This document shows positions 15,505-23,132 of a stretch of DNA of 24,398 bases, one piece after another. The translations under genes and the position numbers were made by a program. Origin of the DNA: Vulcanimicrobiota bacterium. GTDB lineage: Bacteria; Eremiobacterota; Eremiobacteria; Baltobacterales; Baltobacteraceae. How positions within the stretch are numbered: position 1 is the first letter of the stretch; the number at the start of each line of letters is the position of its first letter. The DNA is taken from positions 1 to 24,398 of the forward strand of contig JAQBPL010000220.1 of the NCBI GenBank assembly GCA_028287545.1, given 5' to 3'. The notes under the pieces were generated by a model. The model worked only from the letters and a program-made list of their open reading frames with translations. It searched no databases and was not told the origin of the DNA.

Positions 15505-16239
15505 ATGGCTACCCAGACAGCCCCCGTGTTTGCGATCCAGCGTGCGAACGATCGAGCGTCCTTCGACTTCGGCTGGCTCAAGACGCACCACTCGTTCAGC
15601 TTCGCCGAATACTTCGATCCGAAGAACACGAACTGGGGAGCGCTGCGCGTCTTCAACGACGATACGGTGGAGGCGGGTAAGGGCTTCGGGACCCATCCGC
15701 ACCGCGACATGGAGATCGTGACCTACGTGCTGCGCGGCGAGCTGGAACATCGCGATTCGCTCGGACATCACGGCGTCGTCGCGCCGGGCGGCGTGCAGTA
15801 CGTGAACGCCGGCAGCGGCGTACGGCACAGCGAGTTCAACCACTCGCAAACCAGCGACGTCCACTTCGTGCAGATGTGGGTGCTTCCGCGCAGGGCCGGC
15901 GGACCGCCCGGCTACGGCCAGCATTCGTTCGCCGAAGACGAGCGCCGCAATCGCTGGCTCGTCGTCGCCAGCGGCGAGGTGGCGATCGATGCGCCGGTCA
16001 CGCTCGGCCAAGACGCGACGCTGCGCGTCGCGCGGCTGGAAGATGAGGAGCTGGCCTATCGTTTCGATCCGGAGCGCTATGGGTTTCTGTTCGTCGCCGA
16101 CGGTGAGGTGACGGCGAACGGAGAGCGCCTCGGCACGGGTGATGCGGTGCGCACGTACGGGATCTCCGATCTCTCGATCGCCGGCAGCGGCGAACTCGTT
16201 CTGTGGGACGTGCCGGCGGCGCGCGCGGAGGACGTATGA
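15505..16239 (+). CDS. Pirin-family bicupin protein
   Basis: A 244-residue cytoplasmic bicupin of the YhhW/YhaK type. The N-terminal cupin has the pirin metal site THPHRDME (H64, H66) and GVRHSEFNHS (H108, E110); the signature FDPKNTNWGALRVFNDD is also typical. Some relatives oxidise flavonols such as quercetin in vitro, others respond to oxidative stress; the natural substrate is generally unknown. ATG 15505 follows a GGGAGGG Shine-Dalgarno. It heads a tight four-gene operon and its stop overlaps the next ATG as ATGA. A small GCCCG-GAT-CGGGC hairpin at 15475-15487 sits in the 57-bp gap upstream. Confidence 0.93.
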   Translation: MATQTAPVFAIQRANDRASFDFGWLKTHHSFSFAEYFDPKNTNWGALRVFNDDTVEAGKGFGTHPHRDMEIVTYVLRGELEHRDSLGHHGVVAPGGVQYVNAGSGVRHSEFNHSQTSDVHFVQMWVLPRRAGGPPGYGQHSFAEDERRNRWLVVASGEVAIDAPVTLGQDATLRVARLEDEELAYRFDPERYGFLFVADGEVTANGERLGTGDAVRTYGISDLSIAGSGELVLWDVPAARAEDV

Positions 16240-16502
16240 TACCGGGCCCGTGCGAGCACGCGGCGCTGGTGAAGAACCCGCCGCCCAGAACGCCCGAGGG
16301 GTGCGAGGAGTGTTTGCTCACCGGGAGCGACTGGGTGCACCTGCGGCTGTGCGAGACCTGCGGACACGTCGGCTGCTGCGACTCCTCGCCGAACAAGCAC
16401 GCGACGAAACATTTCCAGAAGGTGCACCATCCGGTGATCGCTTCGTTCGAGCCGGGCGAACGGTGGAAATTCTGCTACGTCGACCAGACGATGTGGGAGT
16501 GA
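16236..16502 (+). CDS. UBP-type (ubiquitin-tail-binding fold) zinc finger protein
   Basis: An 88-residue stand-alone ZnF-UBP domain. All the usual ligands are visible: C6/H8, C23/C26, C40/C43, C47/C48 and H55, H59 and H64/H65, within LCETCGHVGCCDSS...HATKHF and HPVIASFEPGERWKFCYVD. In eukaryotes this fold binds the free C-terminal Gly-Gly of ubiquitin; bacterial copies are common but their partners are unknown. The start ATG overlaps the pirin stop (ATGA), so a longer frame beginning at 16203 inside pirin is not used. One base separates its stop from the TTG of the Clp-N gene. Its place between a pirin and a Clp-N domain suggests a part in recognising modified or damaged proteins, which is inference. 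Confidence 0.92.
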   Translation: MIPGPCEHAALVKNPPPRTPEGCEECLLTGSDWVHLRLCETCGHVGCCDSSPNKHATKHFQKVHHPVIASFEPGERWKFCYVDQTMWE

Positions 16503-16503
16503 G

Positions 16504-16965
16504 TTGAGCGGCGTGTCGACGTGGGAACCGTTCACCGCAGACGCACGACACGCGATGGTGCGGGCGCAGGAAGTCGCCGTTCTTTTCGGCGGATCGTCCG
16601 TTGGCACGGAACACGTCCTCTTCGCGCTCGCCGACGGCGACGACCCGCTCGCCGCCCTGCTCGCCGGGGCGCTCGATCGCGATGCGATCCGAGCGCGGCT
16701 CGGCGTCGTGAGCGGAGCGCCCGGCGCGGAACTGCAGTTCAGCGACGGCGCGAAACGCACGGTCGCGCTCGCGTTCGCGAACGCGCGCCGGCTCGGACAC
16801 CACTTCATCGCTCCCGCGCACCTCGCGCTCGGCGCCTTGGAAGCGGAGCCGCCGCCGCTAGCCGGCGCGGTCTCCGCTGCGGAGGTTCGCAATGCGGTCG
16901 AGCGTCTCACGCAGGACGACGGCAGTGGAGAGCCGGGCGGCACGCGCGAAGAGCCCGCACCGTGA
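16504..16965 (+). CDS. Stand-alone Clp N-terminal (ClpC/ClpA N-domain) protein
   Basis: A 153-residue protein made of one Clp_N double repeat with no AAA module. Repeat one: FTADARHAMVRAQEVAVLFGGSSVGTEHVLFALADG; repeat two: FSDGAKRTVALAFANARRLGHHFIAPAHLALGALE. In ClpC/ClpA this domain docks adaptors (MecA, ClpS) and, in ClpC, phosphoarginine-tagged substrates; stand-alone forms can act as adaptor mimics. TTG 16504 follows GGGAG by four bases; GTG 16513 is a possible alternative. The tail is acidic and disordered. It is flanked by the UBP finger (1 bp) and the peroxiredoxin (GTGA overlap), so the three are surely co-translated. Confidence 0.88.
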   Translation: MSGVSTWEPFTADARHAMVRAQEVAVLFGGSSVGTEHVLFALADGDDPLAALLAGALDRDAIRARLGVVSGAPGAELQFSDGAKRTVALAFANARRLGHHFIAPAHLALGALEAEPPPLAGAVSAAEVRNAVERLTQDDGSGEPGGTREEPAP

Positions 16966-17519
16966 AGGATCCGACCGTGCTGCCCGACGATTTGCCGGTC
17001 CCCGAAGATGACGGCGCCGCGGCGCACCTCGCCGGGACGCGCCTGCCGCCGCTGGCGTTGACCGCAACGGACGGCGCGCCGGTCGATCTCGCAAGCGTTC
17101 CGGGACTCGTCGTCGTCTTCGCGTACCCGCGCACCGGACGGCCCGGCGAACCGTCCCTCGTCGATGACTGGGACGCAATCCCCGGCGCGCGCGGATGCAC
17201 GCCGCAGACGTGCGCGTTTCGCGATCTGCATGCGGAATTCGCCGCGCTCGGCGCGCGCGTCTTCGGTCTCTCGACGCAGGAGAGCGCATACCAGCGCGAG
17301 ATGGTCGACCGTCTGCACGTGCCGTTTCCGGTGCTCAGCGATGCAGACCTCGCGCTGACGCGCGCGCTCCGCCTGCCGACGATGGACGTCGCCGGCCAAA
17401 CGCTGATCAAACGCCTGGCCTGGATCGCACGCGACGGCACGATCGAGCGCGTCTTCTACCCCGTCTTCCCACCCGACCGCAACGCCGCCGACGTCCTCGC
17501 AGCGCTCGCGTCGCCCTGA
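16962..17519 (+). CDS. PrxQ/BCP-like peroxiredoxin
   Basis: A 185-residue thiol peroxidase. VVVFAYPRTGRPGEP is followed by a short insertion and GARGCTPQTCAFRDLHAEF. C79 and C84 have the five-residue spacing of the peroxidatic/resolving pair of BCP/PrxQ enzymes, which reduce hydroperoxides using thioredoxin. GLSTQESAYQREMVDRLHVPFPVLSD is the usual second half. GTG 16962 overlaps the Clp-N stop as GTGA; GTG 16977 is a possible alternative. It is the last gene of the pirin operon and is convergent with the secreted protein gene, 2 bp apart. Confidence 0.92.
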   Translation: MKDPTVLPDDLPVPEDDGAAAHLAGTRLPPLALTATDGAPVDLASVPGLVVVFAYPRTGRPGEPSLVDDWDAIPGARGCTPQTCAFRDLHAEFAALGARVFGLSTQESAYQREMVDRLHVPFPVLSDADLALTRALRLPTMDVAGQTLIKRLAWIARDGTIERVFYPVFPPDRNAADVLAALASP

Positions 17520-17521
17520 GG

Positions 17522-17995
17522 TCAGTGGTTCAGACGCGCACACGCCTCGACGGCCTGCTCGCGGGCCGTAGCGTTCTGGATCGCGATCAGATAGTTTTGC
17601 GAGCGCAGCTCCGAGAGCGGAAGGTTGACGATGGTTTCGGAGATCTGCGATGAGCTGACCGGGCTGAGCGGGATCGCGTTCGCCCGCGCGCTCAAAATGT
17701 TGCCCTGACAATCTTGCCCGCGCACGACGCCGAGCACGGTCGGATGTCCCGCCGGGTTGTCTAGCTGCACGCGAACCATCGTGCGCGTGCGTCCGATCTC
17801 CCGCATGGAGACGGTCCCGGTCATCGTCGAGCTGTTGAGCTGCTCGAGCTTCACCAGCACGTCCTTCGCGGCGCGCGTTGCGTCCGTCGCCGCGGTGACC
17901 GGCACGGGCACCGGCGTGGCGGCGTGGGCCCGGTCGCTCCAGAAGACGATGCCGGCGAGTGCGGCGGTGCTCGTCAGCAGCCGAAGAAGGCGCAT
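17522..17995 (-). CDS. Small secreted protein with a CHRD-like beta domain
   Basis: A 157-residue protein starting at ATG 17995 with a signal peptide (MRLLRLLTSTAALAGIVFWS, cleavage near AHA 25). The mature part, LNSSTMTGTVSMREIGRTRTMVRVQLDNP...VNLPLSELRSQNYLIAIQNA, has the layout of CHRD/Cu-Zn SOD-like beta-sandwich proteins of unknown function (fold resemblance by eye, low certainty). The metal-binding histidines of superoxide dismutases are missing, so enzyme activity is unlikely. Two cysteines, in GQDCQGN and VEACARL, may pair. It lies 40 bp downstream of aidB on the same strand and may share its transcript. Confidence 0.75.
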   Translation of the reverse strand: MRLLRLLTSTAALAGIVFWSDRAHAATPVPVPVTAATDATRAAKDVLVKLEQLNSSTMTGTVSMREIGRTRTMVRVQLDNPAGHPTVLGVVRGQDCQGNILSARANAIPLSPVSSSQISETIVNLPLSELRSQNYLIAIQNATAREQAVEACARLNH

Positions 17996-18035
17996 GATAC
18001 GACGATCATACCCTGCCGAGAGCGCGCAGGACAGG

Positions 18036-19688
18036 TCAATTCGGCCAGCAGCGCTCGACGATCTTTTCGAAATCCGCGCGCGGCGACAGCGTCCCGAAGG
18101 CCGCGCCCCAATCGCCTCCGAGCCGCGACGCGCAGAAGGCGTCGGCGGTCGCGGCCGGCGCGTGACGGACCAGCAGCGACCCCTGGAGGACCAGCGCCAT
18201 GCGCTCGACCGTGCGCCGCGCTCCCGCCTCGACCAGCGCCGCGCCGCCGGCGAGATCGGCGCGCAGCGACGCGAGGGCGCGATCGAAATACGCGTCGGCA
18301 CCGCTCGCGAGCGCGGCCTCGGCGAGGTACGCGTCGAGGCTGTGCGGCGCTTTCGCGAGCGCGCGCAGGAGATCGAGCGCGTTGACGTTCCCCGAACCTT
18401 CCCAAATCGAGTTGACCGGCGTCTCGCGGTAGAGCCGGGGCAGGATGCTCTCCTCGACGTAGCCGTTCCCGCCCAGGCACTCCATCGCTTCGGCGGCGTG
18501 CATCGGCGCGCGCTTGCACACCCAGTACTTGCCCAGCGCGATCGCCAGGCGCGCGAACGCGGCTTCGTTCGGGTCGGCGGCGGTGCGATCGATCGCGCGC
18601 GCCAAGCGCAGCATCAACGTCGTCGCCGCTTCGGATTCGAGCGCGAGGTCGGCGAGGACGTTGCGCATGAGCGGCTGATCGATGAGGCGAGCGCCGAACG
18701 CGCTGCGGTGGCGCGCATGGTGCGCGGCCTGCGCGAAGCCCTGGCGCATCAGCGAAGCGCTGCCGGTAACGCAGTCGAGCCGCGTGTGGTTCACCATCTC
18801 GATGATCGTCGCGACGCCGCGCCCTTCGTCGCCGATGCGCAGCGCGAGCGCGCCCTCGAGCTCGATCTCGCTCGACGCGTTGGACCGGTTGCCGAGCTTG
18901 TCCTTGAGCCGCTGGATGCGAAACGCGTTGCGCGTGCCGTCCGGCAAAACGCGCGGCAAGAAGAAGCAGGTGAGTCCGTCGGGCGCCTGCGCGAGCACCA
19001 GGAACGCATCGGACATCGGAGCGGAGCAGAACCACTTGTGCCCGGTGAGCGCGTACGTGTCGCCGTCGAACCGCTCGGCCCGCGTCGTGTTGGCGCGCAC
19101 GTCGGAGCCGCCTTGCTTCTCGGTCATCGCCATGCCGCACAGCGCGCCGCGTTTTTCGCGCAGCGGTCGGAGTTCGGGCTCGTACTCGGTCGAGGTCAAC
19201 ACCGGCTCGAACAGCGCCGCGAGGTCGGGCCGCCGGCGCAGCACCGGCACGGCGGCATACGTCATCGAGATCGGGCAGCCGTGGCCCGATTCGACCTGCG
19301 ACCAGACGTAGAAGCGCGCCGCGCGCGCGACGTGCGCGCCCTCGCGCGGCTCGCGCCACGGCGCGCCGTGCAGGCCGTGGGAGACGGCGACCTCCATCAA
19401 CCGGTGCCACGACGGATGGAACGCGACCTCGTCGATCCGGTTGCCGTAGCGGTCGTGCGTGCGCAGTTCGGGCTCGTTGCGATTCGCCTCGAAGCCCCAG
19501 GCGATCGACTCGGCCGACCCCGCCCGCTCGCCCAGCGCGTGCAGCCCCGCTTCGTCCCACGCGGCGCCCTCGCGCCGGATCCCCTCGAGCAGCGGCGCAT
19601 CCGGCGCCGCGACGTCGTACCCGACGAGCGGCGGGGGTTGGTTCGTCACCTCGTGGGTGACGTGTACGGGCCGGTCGATCGTGTCCAC
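18036..19688 (-). CDS. aidB: AidB-family acyl-CoA dehydrogenase-like flavoprotein
   Basis: A 550-residue protein that aligns along its whole length with E. coli AidB from memory: NQPPPLVGYDV, REGAAWDEAGL, AESIAWGFEANRNEPEL, ARAARFYVWSQVE, GMAMTEKQGGSDVRANTT, GHKWFCSAPMSDAFLVLAQ, RLKDKLGNRSNASSE, CLGGNGYVEES and LYRETPVNSIWEGSGN. AidB is an FAD protein of the adaptive response to alkylation that binds DNA and may protect or destroy alkylating agents. GTG 19688 is preceded by GGAGG at 5 bp; an overlapping ATG at 19690 is out of frame. No adenylate or Ada box was recognised. A very long antisense frame across this gene is a composition artefact. Confidence 0.95.
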   Translation of the reverse strand: MDTIDRPVHVTHEVTNQPPPLVGYDVAAPDAPLLEGIRREGAAWDEAGLHALGERAGSAESIAWGFEANRNEPELRTHDRYGNRIDEVAFHPSWHRLMEVAVSHGLHGAPWREPREGAHVARAARFYVWSQVESGHGCPISMTYAAVPVLRRRPDLAALFEPVLTSTEYEPELRPLREKRGALCGMAMTEKQGGSDVRANTTRAERFDGDTYALTGHKWFCSAPMSDAFLVLAQAPDGLTCFFLPRVLPDGTRNAFRIQRLKDKLGNRSNASSEIELEGALALRIGDEGRGVATIIEMVNHTRLDCVTGSASLMRQGFAQAAHHARHRSAFGARLIDQPLMRNVLADLALESEAATTLMLRLARAIDRTAADPNEAAFARLAIALGKYWVCKRAPMHAAEAMECLGGNGYVEESILPRLYRETPVNSIWEGSGNVNALDLLRALAKAPHSLDAYLAEAALASGADAYFDRALASLRADLAGGAALVEAGARRTVERMALVLQGSLLVRHAPAATADAFCASRLGGDWGAAFGTLSPRADFEKIVERCWPN

Positions 19689-19815
19689 ATGAGCCTCCGT
19701 CGATCCCTTCGCGGCGGGCGCAATCCCGACCCGGGTATGGTGAAGTCGAGGGAGAAGAGAACGGCCACTCGGTGCGCTTCCTCGCGCGCTGTCCCTGGTG
19801 TTCGGGAGGTTGCCG

Positions 19816-20337
19816 ATGAAGAGTTCCCTTCGTCATGTCGGCGCAGCCGCGCTTTCGGCGGCACTGCTCTTAACGGCGTGCGAGAAGAGCACCGAGACGT
19901 CGTCGACCAGTACCGCCACTGCGACGACCGCACCGGATCCGGCGGCGACGACCGCTCCGGATGCGGCGGCAACAGCCGTGTCGGCCAGCGTGGGCGGGAC
20001 GACGGTGACGTCCTCGAGCGGGAGCGGAACTTCCGGCTACATCGATCTTCCGCTCTATCCGGGTTCGGCCGAGAACAAGGACCAGGGGCTCTCGATGTCC
20101 GCCAACGGGAGTTCGGTGGCGATGAAGGTCTACACCAGCAAGGTCGACGCGAAGACGGTCGCCGAGTGGTACAAATCCCATCTTCCCGCCGCCTGGAAGA
20201 CCGGCGTGCTGACCGCCGACAACAAAACGATCGGCACGTTCACGAGCGAGATGACGGACGGCGACCAGTCGATCATCGTCGCAACGCAAGACGACAAAAC
20301 GACCCGCATCCAGCTGGCCACGAAGCACGGAAAGTAA
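19816..20337 (+). CDS. Predicted lipoprotein of unknown function
   Basis: A 173-residue protein. ATG 19816 follows GGGAGG at 7 bp and opens a lipoprotein signal with lipobox LTAC (C21). A Ser/Thr/Ala/Pro-rich linker (about 24-78, with two TTAPD units) leads to a compact domain of about 95 residues starting YIDLPLYPGSAENKD. It contains VAMKVYTSKVDAKTVAEWYKSHLPAAWK and two strand-rich segments. That domain resembles uncharacterised lipoproteins with a 'PYPGA ... WY ... LP.GW' pattern. Membrane anchoring is well supported; the function is unknown. It is divergent from aidB across 127 bp in which I see no convincing promoter. Confidence 0.85.
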   Translation: MKSSLRHVGAAALSAALLLTACEKSTETSSTSTATATTAPDPAATTAPDAAATAVSASVGGTTVTSSSGSGTSGYIDLPLYPGSAENKDQGLSMSANGSSVAMKVYTSKVDAKTVAEWYKSHLPAAWKTGVLTADNKTIGTFTSEMTDGDQSIIVATQDDKTTRIQLATKHGK

Positions 20338-20360
20338 CGCGCGGCGTCGCAAGAGCCGAT

Positions 20361-20560
20361 GTCATCCCGAGCTTGTCGAGGCTGTCATCCCGAGCTTGTC
20401 GAGGGACCTTCGTTTCGGCGCGAGCGCGGTCGAGCGCCGAGCCGTCATCGTGATCTCGCTACGCGTCGTGACCGCCATGCTCGCGGGGTCACGCTTGACT
20501 TCGCTCGCGTGACGACGAGGGTTGCTCGACAAGCTCGCAATGACATGCGCTCGCAATGAC
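20361..20560. repeat. REP-like repeat cluster
   Basis: Two identical 20-bp copies (GTCATCCCGAGCTTGTCGAG) lie at 20361-20380 and 20384-20403. An inverted copy at 20525-20544 matches 18 of 20 positions, and a 12-bp partial copy of that one follows at 20549-20560. Between them GTCACGC (20488-20494) pairs with GCGTGAC (20507-20513). This motif type is a familiar dispersed intergenic repeat in many GC-rich genomes. The region fills the gap between the lipoprotein gene and the convergent permease gene and could act as a transcript-end structure. Confidence 0.75.
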
Positions 20561-20567
20561 GGGGCGT

Positions 20568-21401
20568 TCAGCCGCCTTGCACCACGACTCGTCGTTGCGC
20601 CGCGCGCCATACCACCGCTGAGAGGCCGGCGAATGCGGCGCACCAGAAGAGTTGGGTGCCGAATGCGGCGAGGTAGCCCGATGGCGGGATCCGTCCGAGA
20701 TAGATGAGCAGCGGCGTCGAGTAGATCGCGGCGAACGGCAGCGCGAGCACGACTTTCTGCAGCACCCCCGGGAAGAAGATCAGCGGCACGATCTGGCCGC
20801 TGAGCAGGTCGCTGACCCAGCGCACCATCAGCTGCACCGCGAACGTCTCCAGCGTCCAGAACGCGACGCAGTTCATCAGGAAATTCAGGAAGAAGTTGAC
20901 CAGGTAGCCGAGCAGAAAGCTCAGCGCGAACGCGGCGAGCACCGGCGCCGGCGGCACGTCGATGTGCACGAGCAGCAGCGAGAGGACGAGCGCCGGGACG
21001 ATCATCACCGCGTGCAGCAGCGTCATGCCGACGCCGTCGCTGAAGAAGTAGAGCGGCAGGCTGATCGGCTTCATCAGGTCGGTCGCGATCGTCCCTTCGC
21101 GGATCTTCTCGCGAATCTGGCGCGTGCCGTCGATCTCCAGCACCAGCGACATCAGCAGCGCGACGACCGTGTAGGTGAGCACCGCATGCAGCGGAACCCC
21201 GGCGGGCGCGACGTTCTGCGCGTAGAGCGCCTGCCACACGGCGCGCATCAGGTAAAGCCGCACCAGCAGTCCCGCGATGTTCGTGAAGACTTCCATGCGG
21301 TAGGTCGCTTCGCGCGAAAATGCTTTCGCAGCGAACGCGATGTACGGCGCGGCGACGTCCGCGAGGGAACGCCGGGCGGCTTCGTTGCGTATAACGGACA
21401 T
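20568..21401 (-). CDS. ABC-2 type permease subunit (COG4587-like)
   Basis: A 277-residue membrane protein with about six transmembrane segments. YIAFAAKAFSREATYRMEVFTNIAGLLV and the coupling-helix segment QIREKIREGTIATDLMKPISLPLYFF are typical of the partner of COG3694 permeases. With the ATPase at 21953-22984 and the permease at 13745-14542 it would form a multidrug-, lipid- or polymer-exporting ABC-2 transporter; the cargo is unknown. I chose ATG 21401-21399, which overlaps the ATG of the divergent gene (CATG); an in-frame ATG at 21431 would extend the protein by 10 residues and increase the overlap. The secreted-protein gene separates it from its ATPase gene. Confidence 0.88.
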   Translation of the reverse strand: MSVIRNEAARRSLADVAAPYIAFAAKAFSREATYRMEVFTNIAGLLVRLYLMRAVWQALYAQNVAPAGVPLHAVLTYTVVALLMSLVLEIDGTRQIREKIREGTIATDLMKPISLPLYFFSDGVGMTLLHAVMIVPALVLSLLLVHIDVPPAPVLAAFALSFLLGYLVNFFLNFLMNCVAFWTLETFAVQLMVRWVSDLLSGQIVPLIFFPGVLQKVVLALPFAAIYSTPLLIYLGRIPPSGYLAAFGTQLFWCAAFAGLSAVVWRAAQRRVVVQGG

Positions 21402-21972
21402 GCTAGCCGCAGTGCTTCTGGCGTATGCCACCGCAACGTTCCAGCCGGTCGATGCCGCGACGACCTCGCAGCCCGTGCAGGTGTTCGTTCACGACAATAG
21501 CGCGCAAGCGCAGCCCGGTGACGGCGGTCACAACTGGGGATTGCGTCCCCCCACGATCAACGACCCGGAGACCGCGCCGCTCTACAACGCGCGCGGCGAG
21601 TCGGTGAAATCGTTGCTCGGGATCTGGCGCACGGCCGACGGCAGCGCGTCGTTCGACACCACGCCGCAAGGCGCGACCCGCGTGCGCCTCTCGTTTCGCG
21701 GGCTGGTGCCGAACGGGCGCTACAGCCTCTTCGTACGGCAGCGCGCCGTTCGCATGGACCCCGTCTTCACCCCGCTTGACGAGGTCGGGGCGCAGAACAG
21801 CTTCAGCGCGGACCCGCAGGGGAATGCGCAAGCTGAGGTCGTCACGCCGCTGCAGCTTCCGTCCGGCTCGCAGCTGGTCGCGTTCTATCACAGCGACGGC
21901 ACCGATCATCAATCGTCGCTCGGCAATCCCGGCGTGAACGCGCACGCGCAGCTCATCCTGCGGGTGCCGTAG
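21400..21972 (+). CDS. Exported protein of unknown family
   Basis: A 190-residue protein. ATG 21400 gives a short signal peptide (MLAAVLLAYATATFQPVDA). The mature part contains QVFVHDNSAQAQPGDGGHNW, GIWRTADGSASFDTTPQG and RVRLSFRGLVPNGRYSLFVRQRAV, followed by QLVAFYHSDGTDHQSSLGNPGVNAHAQLILRVP. It reads as an all-beta, Ig- or cupredoxin-like secreted domain; several His and Asp residues could bind metal, but I do not recognise the family. It sits inside the ABC-2 transporter locus on the opposite strand: its start codon overlaps that of the permease gene and its 3' end overlaps the ATPase gene by 20 bp. Confidence 0.75.
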   Translation: MLAAVLLAYATATFQPVDAATTSQPVQVFVHDNSAQAQPGDGGHNWGLRPPTINDPETAPLYNARGESVKSLLGIWRTADGSASFDTTPQGATRVRLSFRGLVPNGRYSLFVRQRAVRMDPVFTPLDEVGAQNSFSADPQGNAQAEVVTPLQLPSGSQLVAFYHSDGTDHQSSLGNPGVNAHAQLILRVP

Positions 21973-22984
21973 CCGGATCGCCCGGTGCGGTGCCGGGCGC
22001 GTCGCTGTAGCCTTCCAGGTAGATGCGCCGGATGATCGACTCGAGCTCCGGCTCCTCGATCGAAAGGTCGTGCACCGGGTAGCGGTCGGCGACGCGCCGG
22101 ATCAGCGCTTCGGCGGAGACGAAGCGCCGGTCGAAGCGAAGCCGCACGACGTCGCCCTCGCGTGACTCCAATTCGGCGCCGTCGACCGCAATTTCCGCGA
22201 CCGGCTCGCTCAGCGTGATCACCAGCGTGCGGTGCGTTCCGTAGCGATCGCGCAGCGCCTCGATCTCCCCGTCGTAGACCAGCGTCCCGCGGTCGATCAA
22301 CACGATCCGCCGGCAGAGCCGTTCGACGTCGGCGAGATCGTGCGTGGTGAGGATGAACGTCGTTCCGCGCTCGCGGTTCACCCGCGCCACGAACTCGCGG
22401 ATCGCTTCCTTCGCGACCAGGTCCAGGCCGATCGTCGGCTCGTCGAGGAAGACGACCCGCGGATCGTGCAGCATCGCGGCGGCGAAGTCGCCGCGCATGC
22501 GCTGGCCGAGCGAGAGTTGGCGGACCGGCGTGCCGAGGAACGGGCCCATGTCGAGCGTGTCCGTGAAGTGCGCGAGGTTCTCGCGATAGCGGGCGGGCGG
22601 GATGCCGTAGATGGCGCGGAGCAGCTCGAACGACTCCACCAGCGGCAGGTCCCAATAGAGCTGGGAGCGTTGGCCGAACACGACGCCGATGTTCCGCGCA
22701 TTTCGCTTGCGCTGCTCGTGCGGAACGAGCCCCGCGACGCGCACCGTCCCGGAGGTCGGCACCAAGATACCGGTCAGCATCTTGATGGTCGTCGATTTGC
22801 CCGCGCCGTTGGGACCGATGTAGCCGACCAGTTCGCCCTCGTCGAGCGTCATCGTCACGCCTTCGACCGCGACCTTGTCCTGATAGTCGCGCGAGAAGAG
22901 CGTGCGCAGCGTTCCGCCGACGCCGGGCCGCCGCACCAGCGTGCGGAAAACCTTGCGCAGCTCCCGCGTCTCGATGATGGGCAT
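21953..22984 (-). CDS. ABC-2 transporter ATP-binding protein (COG4586-like)
   Basis: A 343-residue ATPase. The start ATG 22984 opens MPIIETRELRKVFRT; the much longer frame upstream is arginine-rich and non-coding. Walker A is GPNGAGKST (57-65), followed by the Q-loop GVVFGQRSQLYWDLP typical of COG4586, signature LSLGQ (157-161), Walker B VVFLDEPTIGLD (177-188) and the H-loop TTHD (H215). The C-terminal domain of about 100 residues carries regulatory-type strands. It energises the permeases at 20568-21401 and, probably, 13745-14542. It starts 148 bp from the divergent small basic protein gene. Confidence 0.93.
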   Translation of the reverse strand: MPIIETRELRKVFRTLVRRPGVGGTLRTLFSRDYQDKVAVEGVTMTLDEGELVGYIGPNGAGKSTTIKMLTGILVPTSGTVRVAGLVPHEQRKRNARNIGVVFGQRSQLYWDLPLVESFELLRAIYGIPPARYRENLAHFTDTLDMGPFLGTPVRQLSLGQRMRGDFAAAMLHDPRVVFLDEPTIGLDLVAKEAIREFVARVNRERGTTFILTTHDLADVERLCRRIVLIDRGTLVYDGEIEALRDRYGTHRTLVITLSEPVAEIAVDGAELESREGDVVRLRFDRRFVSAEALIRRVADRYPVHDLSIEEPELESIIRRIYLEGYSDAPGTAPGDPATAPAG

Positions 22985-23132
22985 CGCCCACGGGCTTCGC
23001 CCGGCGGGAGCCGGCAGCCTCGATGCGATCGTGCGCCGGTTCGCGACCGTTCGAACTCGCACATATCCAGCCCCTCGCTCGACCCGGCGGAGACGGGGAG
23101 CGGCTTTGGCCGGTGCGAACGGAGTCGGGGTC

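Noticed and set aside
14410..16011. 533-codon minus-strand frame over the glycosylase and pirin genes
   Set aside because: Low-complexity Arg/Val/Asp composition and no family motif; both opposite-strand genes are clearly real.
17757..20453. Reading frame of 898 codons on the plus strand across aidB and its neighbours
   Set aside because: It is Arg/Ala/Gly-rich, has no domain motif, and lies antisense to an aidB gene with full-length similarity; long antisense frames are expected at this GC content.
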